The notes: generated from the sequence alone by a model not told the origin. 64,000 bases of DNA from Lepus europaeus (GCF_033115175.1 NC_084837.1:24692266-24756265), one strand, 5' to 3'; shown: positions 45,361 through 58,187, counted from the first letter of the stretch. Program-made: numbers and translations.

Positions 45361-45414
45361 GACAAGGGTACACTGGCTACCACACCCAGCAACTCCATGC
45401 CGATGGTCATGGTG

Positions 45415-45590
45415 GTTTAGGTCTGGTGGCTGAGAACCTGCTTCTGGAATCACACAGACCAGTGTTCCAATTCTGACTGCACTACCTACTCTGTCTTCCA
45501 TTTCCTAATCTGCTATGTGGAAAGGTTGGCCTCATCTCACAAGTTTGCTATAATAAGAAAATGAGTTAGCACACGCGCAATGGTACGTTC
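45415..45590 (+). repeat. MIR-like SINE
   Basis: It follows the MIR layout from 'gaacctgcttctggaatcac' through 'ccaattctgactgcactacc'. It is much diverged. Confidence 0.5.
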
Positions 45591-45679
45591 TGTCCCACCG
45601 TGTTCTTTTGCAGCTCAAAATCCTCTAGTAGCTTCCCATCAAGAGTTGGAGATTTACTGGCGTACTGGAACCTGATGGC

Positions 45680-46092
45680 TGAGGTTTGGATATCAGTTTG
45701 GGTGGCCCTCAAAGGTCCATGTAGTAAAGGCTTGGAGCCCAAGGTCTTGTGTTCATAGTCCTCAGAGTGGTAACTTGATCCAGTTATTGTGTTTAGAGGC
45801 TGGGTCCTTGGAAAGTGGCTAGCTTGGATGCGGTTGTTAGAGTGGGGCCCCATGACCCAGTCAGGTGGCTTCCCAAGGAGAAACACAGTCATACGTGCTC
45901 TCTCATGCCACGTGATGCTCTGTGCTGTCTCAGGGCTGTGCCAGCAAGAGCACTGTCAGCAGATGCTGAACCAATGGGGCCACCCAATCTTGGACTGTGA
46001 ACCTCCAAAACCATAAGCCAGAATAAACCTCTTTCCTTCATAAGGAGCTTGTCTTAAGTATTTTGCTGTATTAATGAAAAGCTGACTAATAC
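45680..46092 (+). mobile_element. MaLR LTR (MLT1/MST type)
   Basis: It contains the ordered landmarks 'ctgatggctgaggtttggat', 'gtgttcatagtcctcagag', 'tggactgtgaacctccaaaa', 'aataaacctctttccttcat' and the end 'agctgactaatac', as in mammalian-apparent LTR retrotransposons. Non-coding. Confidence 0.72.
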
Positions 46093-46194
46093 ACTGATCT
46101 GACAACTGACTGCTGCTCTGACCTGGTTCCTTCTCACTATCTTCCTCACTCTTCCCCGAATATTGGTCTCTTTGTTATTATTTAAATCCTCTAA

Positions 46195-46480
46195 ACTCTT
46201 TTACTTCAGAAACTTGCTGTTCCCTCTGCCTGAAATGTTTTTCCCTCTATTCACAGCCCAGTGGCCCACTGTATTCAGATCGCTACATAACTGTTACCTC
46301 CTCAGAGATTTTCTCTGGCTTCTTTCCTTTATCCTTTGTGTGTCTTTTATTCACAGCATATATGACTACTTGGCATTGCATTATGTATCCATTTGATGAC
46401 TTTGATTATTGTGGCTGTCCCTGGTGGTGTCAGTTCCACCACCATAACCTTAGTGATAGACAGACAGACAGACAGACATA
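46195..46480 (+). mobile_element. LINE2 fragment
   Basis: 'cttgctgttccctctgcctg', 'aactgttacctcctcagag' and 'cattatgtatccatttgatg' follow the order of the L2 3' end. A (gaca)n run lies at 46455-46478. Confidence 0.55.
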
Positions 46481-47073
46481 TAGACTCCTGGCTCTGTGGA
46501 CAAGGACAAGAGGGCCCCTCTACTCTTCGGGGCTTAGAAAATTCAGGTCCCCAGCTTCTCTGGGGGAAGCGGATGTGCTGGTGTCGTGTGCTAGTCCTTG
46601 TAATCCAGGTCTTTCTGTGCTGTTGTAACTGACCTGGGTAATGCGAATTCTGAGTCTTGGGGGAGTTCCATGTGTTTTCTGTTGGATCCCAGTGGGGACC
46701 ATCAGTCAGTTCACCAATGAAAACCATCCCTTTCCTGGACCAGTGTGAGAAGGGCCCCTTTGACAGCCTGTAAAACCCTAGACAGTCAGTCTTCTACATG
46801 GCTGCCTCCTCCAGGGAGCCCTCCCATTGCTGTTGGGAGTCTTTTCTTTCACTTTTGCTTTCTTTAGGGATCCCTGTTAGTGCTGTTGAGTTTTGTTTTC
46901 TCCTCCTTTACTCTTGTTTCCTTTGTTTTTCTTGAGTAAACGCCTTCTGCTTTACACAGGCTTCCTTGTCCGTGCTCCCAATCTTTCCTGAATAGGAGAC
47001 ATAAACCTGGCAGAGAAAAAAAATAGAATTGTAAGATCCACAGTCTCCTGCAACATTAGTGACTTAGGGGTGT
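46481..47073. other. Intergenic, unassigned
   Basis: No gene or repeat recognised. Confidence 0.45.
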
Positions 47074-47306
47074 GCCTGGGAATGGGCACTGTGACACGAG
47101 GGGTTAAGCTATCCCTTGGGAATGCCTCATCCCTTATGGCAGTGCCTGGTTCCTGTCCCACATGGAGTTCCTGGCTCCTGGCTTTGGTCTGGCCCACTCC
47201 AGCTGTTGCAGTCACTTAGGGAGTGAATCAATAGATGGGAGATCTCACTTTCTCTCTCTCTCTCCTTTTCAAATAAATAAATAAATAAATAAATCTTTTA
47301 AAAATG
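47074..47306 (+). repeat. C-repeat SINE, internally shortened
   Basis: It has the partial head 'tgggcactgtgacacgaggg' and tail '(aaat)n aatcttttaaaaa', followed by a (ga)n run. Confidence 0.82.
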
Positions 47307-47834
47307 AGAGAGAGAGAGAGAGCAGTATCCCTGGCTTATAGTTGGTTCTACATAGAGTCGTTTAAAGATGAAATAACAAGTAGAAGTCACTCAGCTCATT
47401 AGTTGATCCAAAGCATCCTGAGAGTTCAATAAATCCTGGTTGACTTCAACTTTATTATCCTCCCTGACCATGACCACCTCATGTCTCACGTGTGTATGGT
47501 ACTTTTCAGTTTTCATATTCATTTCTTGCTTACAAAGTACAGTCAGACTTAGAGCGGTAGTGAGGCTTTCAAAAGCAAAGCTGTAAGCAGGTAGCTGTAG
47601 TTGGAAATTCTCCGACAAGTCACGAACCTGTGGATGTATGTCCTATAAATGACTGTTTTTCTCACAAGGCACTTCCTGAAAATTGGTCTTTTCCTACCAA
47701 ACAAGTAGGCTTTGCTGTGGACAAATGAGTTGTTCACTGAAGTACAACACACTCACCTCTGAGAGTGTCCAATATAAATCACATTCTGGCAAACACACAG
47801 GGAAAAGGGAGATATAAAATATATCAACTGCCAC

Positions 47835-47865
<31 letters not shown>

Positions 47866-48489
47866 AGTTAAAAGTTTAATAGAGTTTAAGAAGCTCACAT
47901 TGCACAATAAGGGTTTGATCACTTTAATTAATCTCTTGTCTTATTTATGAAAACACCAGTGAGAAAACTCTTTCAAGATAGATTTTAGAGTGGTATCTGC
48001 CTCAAATGAAAACTGTAGTCAGGGATCTGCTGTGTGATAGATATGACAAGGGATTAGGACAAGGTGAGCTCCAGAGTTTAGAGAAAACGGTCTTGGGCAG
48101 AAATGATGCTGGCAGGCTACACGTCCCCAGCTGCTGCTTTGATTTGAGAAGCTTCATTATTCTGCCGTTTGGCTTTCTGTCTTTTTTTTAAAGTCAACAT
48201 TGTGACCTTGAGCACATCTATCAGATGTACACAGAAAATGTGCAGTGTTATATAGGAATGACGGTCTTAATAAATAGTCATGGTTTGCTATGGTTTTGTT
48301 TTTTTAATTCAGGGGTGCCCATATAATTTGTATATTAGAAATGATCTTCTAAACTAGCTGCTACCTCCACTCCTGCTATGACTACTTGTATTTTCAGATC
48401 AGTTGAGTATTTATTCAGACAGTCTTTCCTTTTCAAAACTCATGAAATAAAATCCTTAAGGAAAAGCATGGATTAGAAAATGATCATTT
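47307..48489. other. Intergenic, unassigned, with (TG)n at 47835-47865
   Basis: It contains a TG microsatellite interrupted by one T. No exon or other repeat was recognised. Confidence 0.5.
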
Positions 48490-48820
48490 TGGCCAGTGCC
48501 GTGGCTCAACAGGCTAATCCTCCACCTTGCGGCGCCGGCACACCAGGTTCTAGTCCTGGTTGGGGCGCTGCATTCTATCCCGGTTGCCCCTCTTCCAAGC
48601 CAGCTCTCTGCTGTGGCCCGGGAGGGCAGTGGAGAATGGCCCAGGTCCTTGGGCCCTGCACCCCATGGGAGACCAGGAGAGGCACCTGGCTCCTGGCTTC
48701 GGATCAGCGAGATGTGCCGGCCACAGCAGCCATTGGAGGGTGAACCAACGGCAAAAAGGAAGACCTTTCTCTCTGTCTCTCTCTCACTGTCCACTCTGCC
48801 TGTCAAAAAAAAAAAAAATC
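48490..48820 (+). repeat. C-repeat SINE, young
   Basis: It has head 'tggccagtgccgtggctcaa' and poly(A) tail. The flanks 'aaaatgatcatttt' and 'aaaatcatttt' are a worn duplication. Confidence 0.92.
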
Positions 48821-48845
48821 ATTTTAAAATCCATTGAAGATTTGA

Positions 48846-49174
48846 CTCTTTTTCTTTCTTTCTTTTTTAAAAGATTTATTTATTTATTTGAAAGGCAGAG
48901 TTACAGAGAGGCAGAGGCAGAGAGAGAGAGAGAGAGAGAGAGGTCTTCCATCGACTGGTTCACTCCCCAAATGGCTGCAGCGGCTGGAGCTGCGCCAATC
49001 CAAAGTCAGGAGCCAGGAGCTTCTTCAGGTCTCCCACATGGATGCAGGGGCCCAAGGACGTGGACCATCTTCCACTGCTTTCCCAGGCAATAGCAGAGAG
49101 CTGGATGGAAGTGGAGCAGCCGGGACTCGAGCTGCAGACCAGGGCTTTAACCCGCTGCGCCACAGCACCAGCCC
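48846..49174 (-). repeat. C-repeat SINE, reversed
   Basis: Complete, with the head complement 'cgccacagcaccagcccc'. The flanking duplication is 'tgaagatttgact' and 'tgaagacttgact'. Confidence 0.93.
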
Positions 49175-50139
49175 CTGAAGACTTGACTTTCAAGAGTCTT
49201 GAGTGGTTGAATGGAGCCCTGGGTCTTTCCAGGCCAAACCCTGAAGCCGAGGACCGTGCTCTACGATGCTCCAGCTCTGGAGTTTTCCACGTAAGGTGAG
49301 TGGTTTCCTCTACACCTCCTGGTTCCCTCTGCTTGCCTCCACGGCACCTGCACGTGAGTTATTAGGAAAAGCCATGCTTTCCTCCTGGCAGAGGCAGCCC
49401 TGCAGGGGACCTGCCTGGGTAGGGACAGTGGCCAAGGCACCTCCGCGAGTCCCCATCACTCTTGGCTGGAAGCCACAGAGCCCAGCAGCGGCCCTGGAAG
49501 TCTGATCCCTGCATGCTGCTCCAGGCTGCCCATGTCTCCACTACCATCCTAGAGGACGGCTCTGCAAAATCGAATCGAGTAGACCACGTGTTCACTGCAA
49601 GGTGCTGCAGCCCAGGGTGACCATATGGCCATGTGTTTAAGAGTGGGCTCCTGAGGTCAGGGGTTGTGACTGTGAACCCTGCCTCCCCTGGGAACAGCCT
49701 TCAGCCTTGGGCAAACGGTGCCATCTCTCTGGGCTCCGGGCTTGGCTTCCTGTGAGCTTTCCATGAGCTCATATGTGTAACGCATACTCAACACGCGTTG
49801 TTGATTGTGATAGGGTAGCCCAGAACGCCTCGTAGACTTGTCCAGAAGTTGCCTGCTCGTGCAATCATGAGCAACTAGCTGAAGAAGCACAGCTCCCCCT
49901 AAGGATGCTTGACTTCACGCCTCCCGTTCTCCGTTTCTGGAGACAGGCTGGCAGAAAGCGCTGAATCAGGTAGCGAGGATCTGAACGCCTGCTTGTACAA
50001 CGGCAGACAAATCCACTTTAAGAGGTAAGCCTCACCTCCTAAGGTATGTTCCTGAGTTCTCAAAAAGTCAATTGGAACAACAGAACATTATTTATTTTAC
50101 TAAACAAATGTGACCATAGCAGGAAAGCCTGCTAATTTC
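49175..50139. other. Intergenic, unassigned
   Basis: Moderately GC-rich, with no convincing exon. Confidence 0.45.
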
Positions 50140-50650
50140 CTGGAATGGCTGTCTGCTCTGGAGAGCTCATCCTTGAACTTTCCCTTTCTTATTAGCTGTG
50201 TGACCTCAAGAAAGTTACTTACCTTCTCTGAGCCTCAGTTTCTTAACAGGTAAAATAAGCTAAAATAAAGCAAAGTCTCAAAGGCTTTTGTAAGAACTGA
50301 GACAATATTTGGAAACAAAAATATTGTGGCACAGGGGCTGGCACTGTGGCATAGTGGGCTAAGTATAAGGGTGCTGGTTTCAGTCCTGGTTGCTCCACTT
50401 CTGATCCAACTCTCTGCTATGGCCAAAGTGCTAGGGCCCCTGCACACATGTGGGAGACCCAGCAGAAACTCCTGGCTCCTGGTTTCAGATCAGCTCAGCC
50501 CTGGCCTTTACAGCCATTTGGGGAGTGAACCAACAGATGGAAAACCTCTCTCTCTCTCTGTTTCTCCCTCTCTCTGTCTGTAACTCTACCTTTCAAAAAA
50601 TAAATATTGTGGCACATAGGAGATATTTAATCTATGGTATCTTTTGTCCT
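50140..50650 (+). repeat. MIR split by a C-repeat SINE
   Basis: 'attagctgtgtgacctcaag' and 'tctctgagcctcagtttctt' are the MIR core. The MIR continues after the inserted SINE with 'ggcacataggagatatttaa'. Confidence 0.8.
50334..50601 (+). repeat. C-repeat SINE inserted in MIR
   Basis: It has head 'ggggctggcactgtggcata'. The perfect 15-bp duplication 'aaatattgtggcaca' lies at 50318-50332 and 50602-50616. Confidence 0.93.
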
Positions 50651-51317
50651 TACTAACATTTTCTATTTTCATCATCTGATTTCCTTTGAAGAGATTTATG
50701 ATGGCCACCAGTAACCCACAAGTTACAGACCAGACCAGATCCTTCACATTCAAGGCCTCTGGGAATCTGACTCATAGCCACCTTTCTAGCCACTCCCCTG
50801 ACCATAAATCCTGCAGCCCAAACACGTGGAGCAATTTTCAGATTCCGGAATTTAAGATTACACGTCCTCTACTGTGAAGGTTGAGTTTATGAGTCCCTGT
50901 GACTAGAACACGAGGTGCGTAGACATCTGCTCCAGCATTCTCGCCGTCTCTGGGAGGGGGCTTTCGAATGAGTCCCACACAGAACTCAGGAGACTGCAAG
51001 AAGCAGATTGCCCTCCCCACTGTGGGTGGGCCTCGTCTAACTGGCTGAAGGCTGGCATTGAACAAAAAGGCAGGAAGAATTCTTCCTGCTCCAGGGCCTT
51101 CCCAGTGGAACACTGACTTTTCTCCTGCCCTTGGGCTTTAACTGAAGCATCAGCTCTTCCTGAGTTGGGTCTCCTGATTCTTGGTTGTCAGTTCAGACAC
51201 GAAATTGCCAGTCCTCCTGGGTCTCCAGCTTGCCAGCTCACCCTGCAGATTTGGGGTCCACCGGCCTCTATAATCCATAAGGCAATGCCTTATAATAAAT
51301 CTCTCATATCTATATAA
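50651..51317. other. Intergenic, unassigned
   Basis: No gene or repeat recognised. Confidence 0.45.
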
Positions 51318-51360
51318 GATGAGGCTTCAAAAAGTTTATGAAAAATGGAATTAAAGACTA
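51318..51360. mobile_element. Left arm of the inverted-repeat MITE family
   Basis: 'gatgaggcttcaaaaagttt' followed by 'gaaaaatggaattaaag' matches the terminal arms at 25330 and 27477. A SINE follows at once and no right arm was found. Confidence 0.5.
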
Positions 51361-51366
51361 ATGTGG

Positions 51367-51645
51367 AGGGACCGGCACTTTGGCGTAGCAGGTAAATCCG
51401 CTGCCTTCAATACTGACATCCCCATACGAGTACTGGTTTGAGTCCTGGCTGCTCCACTTCTGATCCAGCTCTCTGCTAATGCTCCTGGCTAATGCTCCTG
51501 GGGAAACAGTGAAAGATGGCCCAAGCACTTGGGTCCCTGCACCAACAAGGGAGACCCAGAAGAAGCTCCTGGCTCCTGACTTCGGCCTGTCCCAGCCCTG
51601 GCTGTTGCAGCTATTTGGGGAGTCAAGCAGCAGATGGAACACTTG

Positions 51646-51700
<55 letters not shown>

Positions 51701-51745
51701 AAGAACTCTGCCTTTCAAATAAATAAAACAAATCTTAAAAAAAAA
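51367..51745 (+). repeat. C-repeat SINE with expanded (CT)n
   Basis: It has head 'ggaccggcactttggcgtag'. The CT-rich segment is expanded to about 45 bases at 51653-51696. The tail is 'caaataaataaaacaaatc'. Confidence 0.9.
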
Positions 51746-51759
51746 GAAGAATATGGGGG

Positions 51760-51985
51760 AAAGTGGTTTGCCAAGTGGTACAGATACCTGTCTCCCACAT
51801 TTGAGTCCTTGGGTTCAGTTTCTGACTGTGGCTCCTGACCCCAGCTTCCCACTAATGCAGACCTAAGGAGGCAGGAGTGAGGGCTCCTGTGGTTGGGTTC
51901 CTGTCCGTCACCCACGTAGGAGACCTGAATGAACCATTGGATGGGGGCTCTGTCAGTCTCTCTACCTTGCAAATGAATAAAAATA
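51760..51985 (+). repeat. Older, diverged C-repeat SINE
   Basis: It runs from 'gaaagtggtttgccaagtgg' to 'cttgcaaatgaataaaaa'. The head is barely recognisable. Confidence 0.6.
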
Positions 51986-52261
51986 GATACATCTATATAT
52001 TTAGTATGGGTTTTGGTTCTGGGCTTTGGTATCTTGTTCTGTATTTCTTGACTTGGTCACATGGAGCCACTAGGTGGCAGAAGATGATTCCTTTGATTAC
52101 AAAGACACAAAAAAATCCAGTAGGAAGCAGGTTTTAGGAGAAAACAAATGTTTTAATTACATTATAGATTTCATAGATTTTTATTTCAAAGTTTTCCACT
52201 ATCACAAATTTGCCCTCTTGGTTGTATTGTAATGATAATGATAGCAACAGCAACACTAATA

Positions 52262-52505
52262 AGCAAACCACAAACACTGATTTAATTCTTATTGTGTCCC
52301 AGGGAGCGGACTAAGAGGGGGTGCACAGGAGCTGTTTATCCTCACGGCAGCCAAGTGGGGTAAGCACTTAATTCCCACTTTGCAGGGGAGGGGGCTGAGT
52401 CTTGAAGGGGCCCAGCAAGGTGCACAGGTCACACATAAGTGCCAAGGGCTGGGTTCGAACCGGGTCTGTTGGACATCAGCATCTGGGTGGCTGGCTCACA
52501 GCCTC
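52262..52505 (-). repeat. MIR SINE, reversed
   Basis: 'atcctcacggcagccaagtg', 'cccactttgcaggggaggg' and 'gggctgggttcgaaccgggt' are reversed MIR landmarks in the right order. Confidence 0.7.
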
Positions 52506-52718
52506 ATTCCACACTCACAACAGGGAGAATCATTCTTTTTTTCTTTGCTTTTCTTTTTTGAAAGTGGAACCATTTTGTGATATACTTAGTTAAAGTGTGT
52601 TTTGGCTTTAGGTATATTCTCATATTTTCAGTGTCATGCTAATGTCAATGAGCTTAATCCTTAAAGTCTGTATGAAATGAGTTTATTAAACACTAAGCTG
52701 TCTCCCCTTCCCTCCCTC

Positions 52719-52996
52719 CTTTTGAAAGGGAGAGAGATCTTCCATCTGCTTGTTCACTCCTCAAATGTCCGAAACAGCCAGTGCAGGGCAGGACAAAGCC
52801 AGGAGCCTAGATCTCCATCCAGGTCTTCCACATGGGTGGCAGGGTCCCAAACCCTTGGAGCATCTCCTGTTGCTTTCCCAGGTGCACTAGCAGGGAGCTG
52901 AATTGGAAGCAGAGCAGCTGGGACTAGAACTGGTGCTCCAATAAGGGGTGTGGGCATTACAGGCGGCAGCTTTGCCCACTGTGCTACAATGGCCCC
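52719..52996 (-). repeat. C-repeat SINE, reversed
   Basis: It runs from 'ttttgaaagggagagagatc' to 'actgtgctacaatggcccc'. Confidence 0.85.
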
Positions 52997-53675
52997 TTGT
53001 CTCTCTCTCTCTCTTTTTTTTTTCCCTGATCATTATTTTAACTCATTCCTTCAGAACCTCCTTTTCCCGTGTACTTGGAAGAAAGAATTCATCAATGAAA
53101 GCTAATTGTTCCCATACCCCAGTTTCTAGCCCAAGATATTAAGTCTCCAACAGTATAATTGGCAAGGACAATGTTACAATGGCATCAATGTACACTTGGA
53201 AGAATAAAATGAAACCAAAGGACAGAGCTGTTGAAAACCTTATTTTTCGAAGTCCAATGTGCTCATCTGCAGAAAACTACACTGTATTCGGAAGCCTTGA
53301 GCTTGCAAAAGGCATTCATGATAACAAACGACGTCTCTCTTTATCTCCTAAGCAACACTTCTAACCGTCTTAGGCCGGGAAAAGCGAGAGATTCGGAAGG
53401 CAGTACTGGTTAACGCTGAGCTTTGTGGCCCTGTGTGACGGCTTTACAACCGTGAGGCAGCACAGTGATCCCGTGGGGATTTCGTAGGCACACATTACTC
53501 GGGAGATTTCCTACAGCTGGCCGCTCTGCTCATCAGTAACGGTTTACTGAGTGTCTTTATACTTGTGTTTCCTTTCTGCTTTTCTTCTTTGGAAAACAAG
53601 CGAGGAGTGTGTGCGAACGTGTTATCTCATACCTACACACACATTATTTAAATTAACAAAGAGATTCTCTTTGTG
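52997..53675. other. Intergenic, unassigned
   Basis: No gene or repeat recognised. Confidence 0.45.
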
Positions 53676-53983
53676 CACAGTGCAGTAAGCTGCCAGTTGA
53701 GATGCCTGCGTTCGTATCAGAGAGCCTGGTTCCAGCCTTGATTACCCCGCACTTCCAGTCAAGCTCACTCGAATTTTGAGAGGTGGCAGAAGATGACTCC
53801 AGTACTTGGGTCCCTGCCACCCACATGGGAGCACTGGATGGAGTTTCTGGCTCCTCCCGGCTTTCGCCAGGCACAGCTCCAGCTGTCGCAGGTGTTTGGA
53901 GAGTGAAGCAGTGGCCTACCTCTCTCTCTTCATCTCTCTCTCTGCATTTCAAATAAATAAAAACAAATAAATAAATATTTAAA
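53676..53983 (+). repeat. Diverged C-repeat SINE
   Basis: It contains 'gtgcagtaagctgccagttg', 'gtccctgccacccacatggg' and the tail 'caaataaataaaaacaaat'. Confidence 0.75.
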
Positions 53984-54570
53984 AACAAAACAGTGTTTCC
54001 AAATTTTCATGTTCCTCATCTGAGGTGGGAGTGCTGGCTAAAAGGAAGAAGTTTAAATCTTATGTGTTATTACATGTTGTTATGAAATTGTCCCCAGATT
54101 ACCTAGGGTGAAAGTGTTTGAGTGGCCACAGGCTATGTTTGGTCCAGGTTCTTATTTCCAAATAACAAACGATTCAAGGAAAACATCGATAAAATGAACA
54201 GGAAAGCAGATTTAGTTCAAGCAAAACTGCACACTCAAGGACTGAGTGTGGACAAACTTGAGAGAGGCCGAGCTGCCCTGAAGATGTGGAGGCTGTCCTT
54301 AGTGCTATTGGGAGGCTTAGAGGGTGGTGTCTGGGTGGGGCTTTGCTGAATATTCAAAGGCAGGCAGAGTTTGCGGCCAGGCTGTGCACTGCCATTTCCA
54401 GCCGCCCGCCCCCCCCCCCCCCCCCCCCTTCATCTGAGAAGTCTCAGGACTGTGGCAGGGCTGGGCAGGACAGAAAGGCAGCCTGCCAAACCTCTGCTCT
54501 TGCTCCCTCCTCTACTGCACCCAAAGGTGAAATGGCATACTCTGTACTACACAGCTTAGAAGATGCTTTC
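53984..54570. other. Intergenic, with poly(C) at 54409-54428
   Basis: A 20-base C run lies here. No exon was recognised, although GC-rich frames overlap. Confidence 0.5.
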
Positions 54571-54581
54571 AAGAAATATCA

Positions 54582-54913
54582 GGCCGGCGCCGTGGCTTGA
54601 CAGGCTAATCCTCCGCCTTGCGGCGCCGGCACACCAGGTTCTAGTCCCGGTTGGGGCACCGGATTCTATCCCAGTTGCCCCTCTTCCAGGCCAGCTCTCT
54701 GCTATGGCCCGGGAAGGCAGTGGAGGATGGCCCAAGTCCTTGGGCCCTGCACCCGCATGGGAGACCAGGAGAAGCACCTGGCTCCTGGCTTCGGATCAGC
54801 GAGATGCGCTGGCCGCAGCGGCCATTGGAGGGTGAACCAACGGCAAAAAAGGAAGACCTTTCTCTCTGTCTCTCTCTCTCACTGTCCACTCTGCCTGTCA
54901 AAAAAAAAAAAAA
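54582..54913 (+). repeat. C-repeat SINE, young and complete
   Basis: It has head 'ggccggcgccgtggcttgac'. The perfect duplication 'aagaaatatca' lies at 54571-54581 and 54916-54926. It is one of the best-preserved copies here. Confidence 0.95.
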
Positions 54914-54984
54914 GAAAGAAATATCAACTTTTTACGTGTGTATGTGTGTGTGCGTTTGTGTGTGGAGAAAGAGAAAGAGAGAGA

Positions 54985-55254
54985 GTTTTTAATTTTACTT
55001 GAGAGACAGATGGACAGAGAACTCCCACTCTCTGGATTCACTCCATAAATGCCCACAAAAGCTGGGGTTGGGCTAAGTCTGAAGCTGGGAGCTGGGAACT
55101 CGGGGGTACAAGGAACCCAAATACTTGAGGCATCACTGTTGCTTCCCAGGGTGCACATCAGAAGGCGTGGAACAGGGACTTGAAGCTAGGCACTTCCCTT
55201 CTGGAATACGGGCATCCGCAGTGGCATCTCGACCATTAGGTCAAACACCCACCC
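54985..55254 (-). repeat. Older C-repeat SINE, reversed
   Basis: It runs from 'tttttaattttacttgagag' to 'aggtcaaacacccacccc', preceded by a (tg)n-like run. Confidence 0.75.
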
Positions 55255-56238
55255 CAACTTTGTAAATCTTTAAAACTATCCTTTGAACTACAAGAGACAG
55301 GAGAGAAGCTGACTATTTACAATAACAATTGGTAAATCAACTGGATGTTGACAGTTTGTTACATGTTAAACACGATCAACTTATTTGTATTATTAGTTAA
55401 ACTACATGCTCATGCTTTTTTGTTTTTCATTATTGAGATTTTCAAATTACAATAGGCGAAATGCAACTTCAGAAATAAACTTGGTTTCCTTTTAAATGTT
55501 CAAATCTATGTTGGTCAAACGTAAATGTCTAGTATGGCTATACCTGTTAGTCGCAAGTTTATATAAATAGTAAATTGTCTACAAGCAGAACAACAAAGAA
55601 AAGCTTAAAGAATCCAGTATTTTAGGAATTTCAGAGGAAAAAATTGCTCTCACACTGCCTATAGATTTTATCAAGAAGTACAGGTGCACATCGGGCTTTA
55701 AGGCTATTTATTGTCATTTTATTGATTGATTTTTCAACAACTGTAACTCAGCTGAATGCAAAGAAGGCCAGGAGCTAGGTCACACAGGAAATGGTTTCGC
55801 TGAGTGTGAGGCAGCCTGTGCCAAGCCTGTGGTAGCTGTTCTGGAAGAAGTCACTTCCGGTAAGTCTTACATGGCTCAAGCAGAAGTAATCCATCTCCTG
55901 CTACTACACCTAAACGTTGAGCTTTTGGAATAAACTGCACTGTAGTCCTGTGGGGTGCAGTCTGAGGTGCCCCACTGAATGCTTGAAACCATAACACTCA
56001 ACCCGGTATTTACTATATTTTTCCTATATTTACTATGCTTTTGACTACACATATTCATGCATACATAAACTTAATACATTTTTCATCTTAACTGAGCGCT
56101 TGTCACACATATGCCCATAACTTTTGCAGTTTGAGGTGTGACAAATCTCGCACTTCTTCACAATTTCACAAATGGAAGAGTTATTCTTACTGTAGAATTT
56201 AGCAATCTCAGCATGTATTTTTTTTGCCTATCCTTATT
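55255..56238. other. Intergenic, AT-rich, unassigned
   Basis: About 1 kb without recognised features. Confidence 0.45.
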
Positions 56239-56296
56239 TTTTTTTAAAGATTTATTTATTTACTTGAAAGTCAGAGTTACACAGAGAGAGAAGAAG

Positions 56297-56338
<42 letters not shown>

Positions 56339-56563
56339 CGGTCTTCCACCTGCTGGTTCACTCCCCAATTGGCCGCAATGGCCGGAGCTGCGTCAATCCA
56401 AAGCCAGCAGCCATGAGCTTCTTCCAGGTCTCCCACGTGGGTGCAGGGACCCTTTCTCCTGCTTTCCCTGGCCATAGCAGAGAGCTGGATCAGAAGTGGA
56501 GCAGCCACGTCTCGAGCCAGCGTCCATATGGGATGCTTTACCGGCTGCACCACAGTGCCGGCC
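56239..56563 (-). repeat. C-repeat SINE, reversed, with (GA)n
   Basis: Complete, with a (ga)n run at 56299-56335. The duplication 'tgcctatccttatt' and 'tgcctttccttatt' flanks it. Confidence 0.93.
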
Positions 56564-56577
56564 TTGCCTTTCCTTAT

Positions 56578-58177
56578 TAAGTCAAGAACTTTCACCTTTT
56601 CACTTAAAGGAAGTGCTTTAAAGCTTCTCTCAAGCATATCCAAATTGCCAGCATCACTATTGTATTTTGCACCCATTATTAAGTAAAATAGGAGTTACTT
56701 GAACACCAGCACTGATACCACAACAGTGGGTCCTAACTGTGAGAGCTACAAAGTGACTAATGGGCAGGTAGTGTATGCCGCGTGGATACACTGAGTGAAG
56801 TTCAGGTCGGTCCTGGGCATGAGATTTCATCATGGGACTCAATGCTGTGTGATGTAGCATTTATACAGTGTTTATTTATGGAACTTCCCCTTTGATGTTT
56901 TAGACCACAGTTGGCCACAGGTAGATAAAATTGCAGAAAGCAAAACCATGGGGACTATTGATTGGCATGAGGTCTTTTAGTACCAGGTAATAAATGTGAT
57001 GTGCTCTGAGAAGCTGTAGGGCCAAAGCTTTATGGGCACGCAGCAGCCAAAGCAGGTGCAGACTTTGCTGAGGCCACCGCCCAAATCCTACAATGAAAGC
57101 TCAGGCACCATCCTTTCACCTCCACTCTGAACTCCATTTTCTACTGCCGTTAGTTTGACCTGGGCTCCACCTCTGGCAGTGAGTGAATTCATGATCAGTG
57201 TAGGCAACACTCATTAGTAGAAATGGCTCCAGGAAAAACTGAACAAGAAAAAAAGGTTATAAAGGTTCACCAAGCAAATATCTTACAACATGGTTTGGTG
57301 ATAATGGAAGTATATTTAAATTTTGTTTTTATCTATATGTTGTAAAGGATATTATCCTAGCACTGATTTGGTAATTGGGTTGTTTGGTTGTCGAAAATTA
57401 TGCTCCACTGCATTTATCACCTTCTGAATGTTTGAAGTTGACTGAATGTAAATTTCGCTTGATGGCTTAAATGAGAATAAGGGCTTTAACCCCTTTTATG
57501 AAGATTAAGAAAAATATCTTCTGTTACCTTATTTTATTGTTGTTACCATGGAGACCACAGGAGGCACAATCTTTGTAAATGCATTAATCTAAATGCATTG
57601 ACTTCCAAGCAATTAATATTTTTATACATTTATTCACTTCACATAATTTTTGAAATGATTTCCATTTTTGTCAAAAAATGAATATGGATTTTTTTACTTG
57701 CTTGAATCTCATATATATGCAGCTCAGGACCATAGATTATACATATAAAATCAATTCACTGAAATATTCATTTAGGAGTGTGGCATTATTCATTAGTTCA
57801 TCACAAAATGTCATAGCAAAGTTACAGATCATTAAAAATGTTAAATTATAATGAAAATCTCATATGTAATATCAAGTTTGATGTTAATACTCTATCCTAA
57901 CTTATTTAACATTCTGAAGGATGTTTTTATTCTGTTCTGAATTTTAGAATAGCAATTATAATTGTCTCAAAATATACACATAAAATAAAATCACTGAAAG
58001 GCATGGCAGAGAGTAATCTATTGTTTGTCAATGTTGCATTAGTAAGGTTTATGGCCAGTAATATTTGGCTCACTTTCATAGCAAATTCTGCTTGAATAAT
58101 TACTTTTTTCCTTCCAAATATTGGATCTTTCTTGTTTAGAACTATGACTCACTCAGAGACGGGCATTTGACGTACTT
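56578..58177. other. SINE-free intergenic stretch, AT-rich
   Basis: 1.6 kb with no C repeat and no recognised gene. Long AT-rich runs dominate from 57250 on. Confidence 0.5.
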
Positions 58178-58187
58178 AAGACACTGC

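Noticed and set aside
46452..46480. CRISPR-like short spaced repeats
   Set aside because: It is a simple (gaca)n microsatellite. The genome is mammalian, and no repeat-spacer array is present.
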